In this document: positions 1-10,032 of the stretch, piece by piece
Layout: the number at the start of each line of letters is the position of its first letter
How positions within the stretch are numbered: the first letter of the stretch is position 1
DNA from: Rhabdornis inornatus
Lineage: Eukaryota > Chordata > Aves > Passeriformes > Rhabdornithidae
Reading direction: 5' to 3'
Assembly: GCA_013397075.1 (NCBI GenBank)
Contig: VWZS01008810.1
Span: forward strand, 1,958,504-2,022,503
DNA length: 64,000 bases
Notes under the pieces: generated by a model
The model's input: only the letters and a program-made list of their open reading frames with translations
What the model was told of the DNA's origin: nothing
Databases searched by the model: none
Program-made: the position numbers and the translations under genes

Positions 1-2640
1 CCAGAAGTGAAAATGCTGTGAGCAGGTCAGTTACAGATCTAATTCAACATCTCTCAGGAAAACTGAATTTTCTGTTCAGTTTATACCTTAATTTACATTT
101 TGTGCAATGAATCACTGGGATAACCCTAACATTTGCATGCCATGACTTTTGAACGTTTAAAATAGAAGCCTTCATGTTGAATTGACAAATGGTTTGTATT
201 AATATAAAATCAGATTTAGGAAAATCATTTAATCTATAAATGACATCTGGTATTTACAGCTTTAGAGTCTGATGAAGATAGATGCACTAACTTACATGTT
301 TATAATATTTTGTAAATTTGCAAATGCATATTTAAATTGATTGTATCCCTCTCCAATCCTTCAAATGTCACTAGCCCTCTAAGGACCTAGTTCAAAACTC
401 ACTTTCATTAATGGAAAGACTTACAGTCTAAATGTATACCTGAAAATTAAACAAAGACTAGGACCATTCCCTAGCTCTGGAATACTGCTCTTTCTACTGT
501 TCAAGTATTAGTGTGTCCCTCAGCCTGACTTGGCCTGTGCCAGCTAGTCCTTAAGTGCCATATTCCTGGTAGATCAGGAGTTAGCATGAGCAAGTGACAA
601 TCTTGAACAGACACTTTGCATGCAACCCCCTTGTTCTGGAGGGTAAAAGAGTTAAGTTGTAAAAATGTGGGACTGTGTCAATTTGCCTTCATATCTCTTT
701 CTGAGTCCTTACAATGTCTGAAGCAACAATTTTGGGGTGCTGGGTTTTCCTGTGTTCTCACAGCCCTGCACTATATTGACTTCCTTGTGTAAGGCTGTGT
801 TTGAATAGAACAGGTCAGAGGATCATTTTGATCATAAGAAATTCTTCATCAGAATGTCCCTTCCAGTCCAAATTAGTGTAGAATTCCTAGTGAAGAAAGT
901 AAGAATTCCACTACTTATCCAAGAACAATAAGTGGAGAGGGGAGAGTAAGATCCTGGCTTAAAAGAATCAACAGCTGGGAAACCAGTAGCCTCCGGCCCA
1001 CTGGAGTCTTCTTCTGTGACTTACCATGATGGTATTTGGGATCTCAGCGTGAGGCTGAGGACCGGTGTCAATGTGCTGTTGTACTCTAAGATCCAGGGTC
1101 AAATGGCATCAGACCTTTTAAACTTGAAGTGGTACTTTTGAATACCTAGAAGACTGGGATCCATAGCCCTTTGGCTTGGAAAAACAATGTATTTGAAGAC
1201 AAATATTAAAAACCCCTAACAATTCTTGACTTAATTCCACTTCTTTGTGTTGTATTTCTTTTTCTGATTCAACTAGCATCTTAAATGTTTTTGATTTTGG
1301 CTTATTCAGAAACTTGTTTTTGAATTTTAAAGAACTTTTTAAGCAATAGGAAAGGTAAGGGTCATATAGAAGCTCTCTCTATGCATGTGTATGTGATTGT
1401 GTATAAAAACTCCACTAAAGAAAATTGTATATTCTGCAATAAAGTTACTTTTATTAATTCTTTCTAGTGTATCAGAATTTGTTTCTTCGCTTGATGTTAA
1501 ATATGTCTATTTGGAGAAGCAAGGGACTATTCATGAGATTCTTTACAAGGGGTTCACACAATTTACTTTAATGGCAGGATGGCTCTGCAAGTTTAGACAG
1601 AATTTGGGCCTTTACCATTGTTTTACATGAATGTAGAATGCAATTATTTATCATATTTTCCTTCGTATGCATATTTTGCTTAGGAACATAGAAAGCCTTT
1701 ACAGTCTTAAACCTATGCTGGTCTACAACAGATTGTACTTCTATTATACATATTTTCTAAAAAAAGGTAGTGACAAATATGTAGGCTGCAAGTTCTGAAC
1801 AAACGATAGTTAAAGTTATGGCTGAAAGCAGATATTCCTGAGGCACTTGTTTGTGTGCCTCTTACACAATGTGGAGTCTGACACAGCAATAAGAGTTTTG
1901 CTTGGCTATATTATGGCAAAAAAAAATGTTGCATGTTTAATGGGACCTTGCCAGAGTGAGAAATAGTCTCAGTGCATGAGAGCCAATAAGTCCCTGAGAC
2001 ATCCTTGCTAGAATGGGAAAGGACGCATCGTTCCTTCAGTTGTGCTCATGACTCCAGTGCCAGAATGCTTCCGCATGTATTCCTCAAGTGCCAAGAATTG
2101 TCTTCGATGCTTCGATGATGGGAGAATGAGTTCCTTGCTAATCTGCACAGCCAGAAAGAGGGTGCATTAGGGAAAGGAAGCTTGTGTTTTATCTTCCAAT
2201 AATGCCGTGGCTCTGTGCAGTTCTCCAGTGCTTTTGTAAGGTTTATGGACAGTTTTGGCCTCTGAAATCATGACGTCTCCAGACACTGCTGCTTCTCAGC
2301 TCCTTTGCCAAGACAAAATAAATCAAAAGAATATAAATGCTAAGAATGGGAATATTCATGGAACTTATTTAGGTTGGTCAATCTATTTTTGCAGTAGTCT
2401 AAAGTCTACTTCTTTTACCCCTATTGAGGAAACCAAGGGAAAATAAGTTTTCTAACTTGACCAAAATCTAGGTTTTAACAACCATAGGAAAAAAGAACAA
2501 GTTTTGCCCGTACAAGTGCATATTCTCTGTAAGACATATAGGAAATACTATAAGCATTACATTTTCCCTTTTCTGCATTTTGGTTCCAGTGTCTGATTTT
2601 ATTTATCATCTCACTTTTCTCCATATTTTATTTAAAAATT
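1..2640. other. unique AT-rich noncoding sequence, no gene seen
   Basis: I see no coding exon, RNA gene or recognisable transposon here. The only open frames are short (77 and 63 codons) with no domain or sensible composition. A few AATAAA-like hexamers are present, for example near 1437, but they are expected by chance at this base composition. The sequence could be intron, intergenic DNA or the body of a long 3' UTR; it does not decide between these. Confidence 0.5.
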
Positions 2641-3900
2641 TATTTTCTCTTTTTCTTATCTCGTCTTGTTCTATTAGGAATCTGCAGGCCATCCTGGCTC
2701 TGTTGGACTTTCACTCACACAGTTTTGAAACTGGCTGAAAATGGACTAAAAATATCATCTTTTCCTGGTTAAAATGTGACTGTTAATTCCATATGCATTA
2801 AATGGATACTGTTTACATCTGTTTATACCTGGACCTTGCATGACATGACCTTTTGGTTTTGCTTTCCTGCTACCTCTGACCTTGCCTTTACAAAACCTGC
2901 TTCCAACATCATCTGATTTGAGCAAAAATGAAGTTCCTTATGTACCAGAATACCAGTTTCATGCAGAATGGTCTCATTTAAATAATACCTCTTAATAAGA
3001 TGTTCTCTGAGGAAACAAGGGGAAAATAAAGTCTTGTCTATAAATTATTGGCCAAAGACTGTTTTCTGTATGATATATATAGAAACTGTAAGGAAATGCA
3101 ACCTATCTGGAGTAATTTTGTCACGGTAAACAGATCTTAATTTCTCTACACAATTTTCAAAAAATTTCTGTAGCAACCTAGAGATACAAAATGTTTTCAT
3201 ATCATTACTGATAAAAGGAGTCTTAAAAAGGAAAAGAGTTCTCAACGAACTGAAAAGAGACCTGAAATCATTATTGTAAATATCACTAACAATCAATTAA
3301 TGATATCTGAAACAAATGTGCATAAAGGAAAGCAATATAGAAATTAAATAAAATACAGCTAATACACCCAAAATTGTAAAATTGTTTTAAGAAGAGCCTT
3401 TCTCATTACAGCTGAATGTGATTTTCCAGATAAAGGCATTGTAATATGACCCTGTGTGCTGTTCTGTGTGTACAATAAAGCAAGCAAAATTAATCCCTTC
3501 CCCTGATGACCTCTAGAAATGAAAACCCATTATAGTAATAATATTTGTACTTAGGCCTTGATGTTTTTGTGCTGAATCTGAATGCCATGAAATGATTGTA
3601 TACAGTGGCTGATGAGGACACATGTACAGATAAATACATAAATAATCCTCTTTATATAGGTGCAAGGTGACTTTTTAGATCTGGTATGGAAACTAGCTGA
3701 AGCCTAATAAAACTGGTAATCATTTTCTTTACTGCTTAGGCCTGAATCTTATTATGTTGAAAGGTCTGTTAGGAATGTTTCCCTTTTTAACATGGAATGT
3801 ATGTAACTGGATATTGTGCACAATTTTCCTGTTTGTAAAGCTTGAATTAAACATTGAAATTTCTGCCTAAGTTACTGGTTTTGGCATTTGCCAAAGTACA
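2640..3900 (+). other. possible 3'UTR-like segment with several poly(A) signals
   Basis: Three plus-strand polyadenylation-type hexamers occur within about 830 bases: AATAAA at 3025-3030, AATAAA at 3474-3479 (preceded by a GT-rich run) and ATTAAA at 3846-3851 (followed by a T/G-rich stretch). The sequence is T-rich with no long frame on the plus strand, as in vertebrate 3' UTRs. No coding exon ends upstream within the window, so any gene would have its stop codon before base 1. In AT-rich DNA such hexamers are common by chance, so this is weak. Confidence 0.2.
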
Positions 3901-6300
3901 TATGGTATCAAATTCTATAATATATCTTTGTTACCAGTCTATGGTTCGGTTAGCAAACCCTACTTAAAGGGTAAAAGATCTTTTAAAAAACAACATTATT
4001 TAGCTTGGAACGGGAATCAATACTCCATATGATATGGTAATGAAACACAGACTTTGCAACATATTGATGGACAGTGAGAAAGTGTGTGTGGTGAGAGGAA
4101 TGGGCGTATTTGTGTGCATGTTGGAGGGACCACAATAGTATTAATAGCCTGTAAAGGAGGTTTCTGACATTTGGTAAACACATGAGCACGACACAGAGCA
4201 CAATAGGAACTACAGTTCAGAAACAATGATACGTACATTACTCTGGAACGCCATTAAGTACGTGTAAGCTTTCTTCTGTCAGCATTTGTATTTTCACAGG
4301 ATGTAGTAGCAAAGCATTGGCTTTGTGGAAAAGGCGGTCAAAAAAGACATCCACATATTGTTTTACTATTTTGCTTTACTTTTAATGTTTATGTATCTTT
4401 CTGATGTGGGCTGTACATTCAAGGCAGTTCAGTTTTGCACTGTCTGGCTTTCTATTTGTCTAAGTGGTAATAAATTCCCATTGATCAGGGCTTAGTGGAA
4501 ATTAGAACACCCTGCATGTGCCTCAGTCAGGGAGGCTACTCCCAGCAGACTCTCACTCACATTAAAAGCCCACTGGAATGTTTCAGGATGGTTGGTGTTG
4601 CTGCATATTACTTCACAATGTCAATACTAGAAGGCCTATTGATTGGGATAGCTTTCTTTAAATAAAAGAAATTCTTTAGTATTTGAAAATAGTAAAAATG
4701 GCCACCTGAGCAAAAATAACACTACTTTCTTCAGCTGTCCATCAGCTTGGGAAAGCCTTGAATTATTGTACACTTTATTTATTTTTCAAAACCATATACT
4801 ATATGTTGCGATTTCAATATATTGATTGTAAAGACTTATAATTGTAGACTTCACCTAAAAAATAAAACTTGAATGTATTAATTGTGTCCTATTTTAGATT
4901 AAGATTGGGATTTCTTTTAAGCAGTGTGTATATGTGTTTAAAAAGGGTAACCTGGGAGAGATACACATATATGCAAGACTTATCAGTCTTTCAGACCTGT
5001 AGTACTCAATGTCAGTCAAGCAACAGTGGCAGAGAAGATATGGAGAGGTCTCTTTCTAATACTGAGTTCCACATGAGTGTAAGCAGACTGCTAAAAAGTG
5101 AGAGAGGAGATACGAAAGCAAAAAAGTCAGATATAAATTGGAAGGCAATATATGCTATGCTAATATCTGCACACATGAAACTCTTCATAATTATTAAATA
5201 CCTAAGTCAGTTGCTTAAATCCATATAATAAGGAACTAGAACTCAAGACTCATCTGTATGACATAAAGATTGCCGATAAAGAGTGTGTGATTTAGCTTCA
5301 GAGGTGGTTTCTTTTCTTCTAAAGAGGTTAGGAAGGCTGCAACTCAGCTATGAATCTAAGTGTGTCATATGTCAGGATTAATATGTCTTCTCTACATCAG
5401 TAGTTTGTAATCTAATAGCATTTCCAGTATTTTTACTCAGATTGTTTCCCACCCCTTCTTCTGGCTTCCGTTTTCCTTTGCCTGATCCTTCAGGATCCCT
5501 CCTGATATTTCCTCATCCATGCATGTATGACTTACTGCCAGTGGTTTATGAAGCCTATTGAAGGGTAAAGCTCCTTGGGATAGGTGAGACTGTGTGACTG
5601 CTTTTGCCTGGGCATTCCTCTTCAGCATCCTTCTGGAGCTCTACTACACTGTTTTCAAATCCTAATCTATGAAAATAATGCAACTTTCTCTTCTAGCTCA
5701 AAATGTGGTTTGTTTTTTTTTTTCCAAGGACAGCATCAGTCATGCACAGCCAGTTAAATGAACACTTGTATTCAAATAACTTACTGATTATGCAAAACAA
5801 CTCTGCCTGTTACGATACACATTCAGTGCAGAAAATTGCTCTGTTATTTGGACTGCTTTTCCAGTCACAATGAAACATACATCTGCTTACAGCTAAAAGT
5901 CCAAGGGCCTGATTTAGTAAAAATTAGTGATCCATCAGATTGATGGGCAATCTGCACTCTTGGTGCCTTGAAATTTCTTGCATCAGTCACCAGATCATGA
6001 TTTACTAATAGGGTTTCAGGGCTTGCAAAATAGCACAACTCTAACCACATATTAATATTTAATCTGGCATTTTAAGTGCACCTAACAAAAGACCCCAGAG
6101 CTGCTGACAGGACCCTAAATTGTGAATTTCTTTAAAAGGAATTGAGCATTTCCATAGTCGTTTCATGTGGAAATCTGAAACAAGAAGAAATACATGACTT
6201 AAGCCCTGCTCATGGACGCACAAGCTTCTGAATATATTTTCTTGAAAAACTATTTATAGTCTGGAGGTTTTTTGTAATCTAGCTTCATTAACATATGACA
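3900..6300. other. unique AT-rich noncoding sequence
   Basis: No gene, RNA or transposon recognised. The longest frame (4869-5228 plus, 119 codons) starts in AT-rich sequence, has no domain or biased composition and lacks convincing flanking splice sites. A minus-strand frame at 5437-5628 is hydrophilic but likewise unrecognised. I take both as chance frames. Confidence 0.5.
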
Positions 6301-7560
6301 GAACTTCCTTTGGCCATTTCACTATCCATAGCCCATGATTGCAGAGAAATTTCAAAACTCATTTCTATACCATGTGCAATTAAATAGTCTGTTTTTTTAA
6401 TGCTTAATCCACTTGACAACTCTAGAAAGGTACTAAATGAGGGTAAAAATGTATAAGTCACAAAGACCTCTTTATAGCCATGAAATTTAGTAATTGAATC
6501 TGCACAAACTTAGTAAATTAGGCCCTCTGTGTTTTGTATAGCATTTCTAAGTAGCCAAAATAGGCAGGAAGCTGAATTACATATTGACAATGTTTCTACC
6601 ATTTCATAGTTTAAATAGAGCAATAGAGTGATTTAATAAGCAACTTCTGTTGCTGCTGTCAGATGAATATTCTAATTTTACAAAATGTATATACTGCATG
6701 TCTAGAAAAGGGTTTATTGTTTTCTTCCATTTTCATATGCCATAATTTATGAAAGATGTTCCCAACACCACCTGTAATAACAGAATGTTTATTAGTGTGC
6801 AAATGAGGGTTATAAATGATGCTGCTTATCTATGGAACAAAACACAAAAGACAACTTATTAGCAAAAGACAAATTGCTCAGCAAATTTCAATGAGCTACT
6901 ATGTTTGTCATGAAAAAACCTTTTATTTGCACAGATCAATGTTTTTATAATCCATTTAAAATAATATACTTGCCACTAGGTGGCTATTTCTGATCAGATC
7001 ATTTTACCATTTTAATTACATTTTTAATATCCTGGCTGCATAAACAAAGATAAATTACAAGCCTTGCACAATCTGGCTGCTAGCTCAGGCACAATCTGTA
7101 ATAATATCAGCTTTTGTTTGTGCCTCCTCTAATTAGATTCTGGAATCTAGGCTTTATCAATCAATAATTTTAATTTCAGAATTGCCTTTTGATCTTACAT
7201 TTCATGTTTGTTTGCAGAAAATGATCAGTAGGACAAAGCTGATAATTTATGCAGAAACAATCTCTCAGCAGAGTTACAAGCGCATTCCTAGCCATCAACA
7301 CAACCCGGCAGACTAAGCTTGACACAGGTCTAATTAGCATGCAGATATGTGTCGCCTCATTGGCAATTCAAATTGCTTTTTTATAATGTACCTCAAATTG
7401 TGCTACTCAAACATTGTATTTGATTTCCAAAGCCCCCTGGGCATCCCATAACGTCTCCCTTCATCCTGGGTACGAAGCATTTATTGAACAATCTGCTTCG
7501 ACTCTGGCTATCTTTCTGAAAGCACCCAAACATCATAACCATGGGACCAGGTTTTCGTCC
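6300..7560. other. candidate conserved noncoding element cluster
   Basis: The segment has no open frame and no repeat, yet is crowded with developmental transcription-factor-type words: TAATTA and CTAATTAG homeodomain cores (around 7126-7136 and 7332-7340), ATAAACA forkhead and ACAAAG SOX cores near 7042-7049, an AGATAA GATA core, and a POU-like TTAGCATGCAGAT near 7335. It is fairly even in composition without the low-complexity drift of neighbouring DNA. The core is about 6880-7480. This texture is typical of vertebrate enhancers near developmental or neuronal genes. Conservation itself cannot be seen from a single sequence, so this is inference. Confidence 0.4.
6973..6984 (+). promoter_or_regulatory. 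CTCF-type binding core
   Basis: The bases CCACTAGGTGGC match the 12-base core of the vertebrate CTCF motif (CCASYAGRKGGC). The core is nearly palindromic, so a minus-strand reading also scores and orientation is uncertain. It sits inside the motif-dense block and about 600 bases upstream of the CpG-enriched patch, a plausible place for an insulator or loop anchor. Occupancy is not shown by sequence. Confidence 0.4.
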
Positions 7561-8350
7561 TCATCCGACAGCAACTAGTTCTTCTGCAGAGCGGCGGGTG
7601 CCACGTCCGTAGGTTCGGCGATGATATGTTACCTTGTGAGCTCCTGCTCCCACGGTGCCTGCTCTATAGAGGGCTTCATTCCTGTGCCACTCATCTAAAA
7701 AGGGGGAGGATGTCTACAGAGCACACATTAATATGCGGCACATAACCACGTCTCTGAATGCCAGCCTTCCATTCTTCATTAAACAAAATGGCTGGATTGC
7801 AGTGATTGTTTTCCCCTCCACGCGCGCGCGCGCACAGGCACACACACCAGGCACGCAGGCACATACCCACACACCCCCCACAAGCACTCTGGCTCTCTCT
7901 CCTTTTCTCCCTCATGCACACGTACTCACTTTCACTCACTCACACACACACACACACAAACACACACACGTAGCGTGTCGTTGTTGGTGCAGCGAGTTAC
8001 GTGTGAAAAGTTATCGGTGGCATGCGTGACACGCGAGGAGATTCCTGCCAACGTCAGGGCCCTTTTTTGCCATGCAGCAACAAGTGGCAGAATCAATGGT
8101 GTACAGTTATTCAGCAATGTAATTCATTTCACTGGCTTTGGCTCCCAGCCAGATCCGCCATCTGTCTCTTGCTCTCCCTCTCTCTCTCTCGCCTGAATTT
8201 GTCCTACATTTCGTAATGTTACGTGCTTGCCATCCTTATTCTATGTCAGAGGTACAGCACGAGCCTCACCCCCGTTCCGATGTGGAGTTCTGTGAGTTCG
8301 GTGGCACTTTGGATATTCCACTCCAGTGCCATAGGAAGAAAAGGGTAAGG
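7556..8350. promoter_or_regulatory. CpG-enriched, promoter-like patch
   Basis: CpG dinucleotides are rare elsewhere in the window but cluster here: several at 7557-7622, a CG run at 7821-7832 and many more between 7969 and 8060. A pyrimidine-rich stretch follows at about 8163-8192. A good splice-donor match (GTAAGG at 8345-8350, after AAGG) lies downstream on the plus strand. Together this resembles a weak CpG-island promoter with a first noncoding exon, perhaps 8.0-8.34 kb. There is no TATA box that I would trust. The short frames here have no recognisable product. It could instead be only a GC-richer part of the conserved block. Confidence 0.35.
7821..7969. repeat. alternating CG/CA simple repeat block
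   Basis: A (CG)6 run at 7821-7832 passes into interrupted CA repeats to about 7875, and a purer (CA)n lies at 7941-7969. The alternating purine-pyrimidine pattern can adopt left-handed (Z) DNA, and it lies within the CpG-rich promoter-like patch. The two open frames that cross it on opposite strands (histidine/threonine-rich versus cysteine/valine-rich) are products of the repeat. Confidence 0.9.
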
Positions 8351-8459
8351 AAAGAACAGAGGGATAGCTGCAAAGAGAATGGTGCTCTTCTATATGAAAG
8401 CCAGTGCCTCTGCTTTTTATTTAAAGCATTGATATGGATCTGTCTCACATGGGAACTTT

Positions 8460-9250
8460 TCCTGCTTCGTTAGAGTATCTTCGTTTTCTTTATTGGATGC
8501 TGGCACTGTACGCCACTGCACAGCTCCGTGGAATGCCTGCTGTTGGATACTTGCAGATCCCTGCCACCAAGCAACATCCTGCATTGGAAATCGGGTGACT
8601 ACTCCAGGATCTTATGCGTGCTTGCTGTTTGAAGCTGCAGAAAAGTGAATAATCAATTAAGTATTGATTTCTTGTAAGATTTGGTAAATTTCAAAGGCAA
8701 GACAAAGAGGATGGCTTAAGGAAAGCACTGCAGGGACTTGGCGTAAATTAGACAACTAACAGCAGTGCAGAATAAAATAACACCTCAACTGAATATTTCC
8801 TTGGAAGAATTAGCACTAGCTATTGGAAGACGATGGTGGATTTAATCAAGACGGCAGGCATGCTTGAGTTTTAACCGTGAACCTGAAAGAGGAGCTAATT
8901 ATAACCACCTTTTTATATGGAGCTAATTTGACTGAATGGATGCAAATGTGCTTTATTTATGGATGAAGAAGCAAGCCTTACAGCATTGACTTTGGGATCA
9001 TCGCATATGCTAAGCTTTACAGCTTCTCTAAAAGTCAAGCCTACAGTACATTTTTATTTACTGAGAAGGTATTTATATGTAAGCATAAGCTAGCCGTACA
9101 AAAGATTCATCAGAACAATGTACTCTGTGGCACCGAGGATCTAATTATAATTTTGCAGCATTTAATGTTTTCTCTAATTTGGTACTTTTCAACCCTTGCT
9201 TGTGATGGGCTATAAATGGGACAATAAATGTATGATTTAAACTATTGTGA
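8460..9250 (+). other. leader-like or conserved noncoding segment of unknown role
   Basis: Downstream of the CpG patch lies about 800 bases of fairly balanced, non-repetitive sequence with several short ATG frames, for example a 17-codon frame at 8936-8989. It reads like a long 5' untranslated exon with upstream ORFs. Possible donors (GTATTT at 9069, GTAAGC at 9079) occur near its end. Genes for neuronal adhesion proteins often have such distant leaders, but nothing here identifies a gene. It may also simply be conserved enhancer sequence. Confidence 0.25.
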
Positions 9251-9956
9251 TTTTCATTGTATAGTTTATTAATCGTACTGTAGTTTTCTTAATGTGTTTT
9301 TGAATTATTCAGCAGTAATTTATAATGAAAGAAGCAGAAATGGTGGGGCGGTTTTAAATTCATTTATAATCTTCTCACAGATCTAAAGGTACAGGTTCTA
9401 CCAGCCGATGAGCTCTATAATTATGAAAGAATGTTAAAATTTTCAGATAAATGGGGCAGTGACTTTACAATGGGCACAATATTGTATAATCAGTAAAAGG
9501 AGGATTGTTATGTTTTGACTCTGTGGAGAATGGTCTTGGTTAGTTAACTCCTTCTATGCTGATAATGGTAAGCAAATGTACCTTATATAAGAAAATAGGG
9601 GGAGAATGTAATGCACTGGTTTGATGTTTTGCTAGTCTGAAACCTTAGCATATTTTTTTTCCACTTATTTCTATTTCTGTTACTTTTCTTTTCCCTATTT
9701 GCTTCTCTGGGTTTTGTCGAGGCTTTTTTTCCTCCTGTCTTGCAATCTACATTCCCTGAGCAACCACAGGAACCAAGTTACATTAAGCTTCAACACAAAG
9801 ACGATGTAAGAATAATGAATCCTCATTTGCATCGACATTTGTATTCAGATTTGCCAGGCTATAAACTTGGCAGATCAAGCGGAATATTAAGTAGAGGCTT
9901 CCATGGTAAATTGCGACTCTTGCAATTGCTGAGTCGTTTTTGCTATCTTTTGCATG
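9250..9956. other. AT-rich noncoding stretch
   Basis: No repeat or gene is recognised. The sequence is AT-rich with several TAAT and TTTATAATGA-type words between 9250 and 9430, continuing the texture of the block upstream, then becomes T-rich. The frame at 9740-10051 runs into the TG repeat and is not coding. Confidence 0.45.
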
Positions 9957-10032
9957 CGTGTGTGTGTATGTGTGTGCGTGTATGTGTGTATATGTGTGTG
10001 TGTGCATGTGTGTACATGTGTGTGCATGTGCA
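9957..10032. repeat. (TG)n microsatellite with interruptions
   Basis: About 76 bases of TG dinucleotides broken by CG, TA and CA steps. It gives opposite-strand chance frames rich in Cys/Val and in His/Thr. It lies about 2 kb from the CA repeat at 7.94 kb and in opposite orientation to it. Confidence 0.92.

Noticed and set aside
7691..8117. Opposed frames through the CA repeat
   Set aside because: Composition is set by the dinucleotide repeat; no conserved motif.
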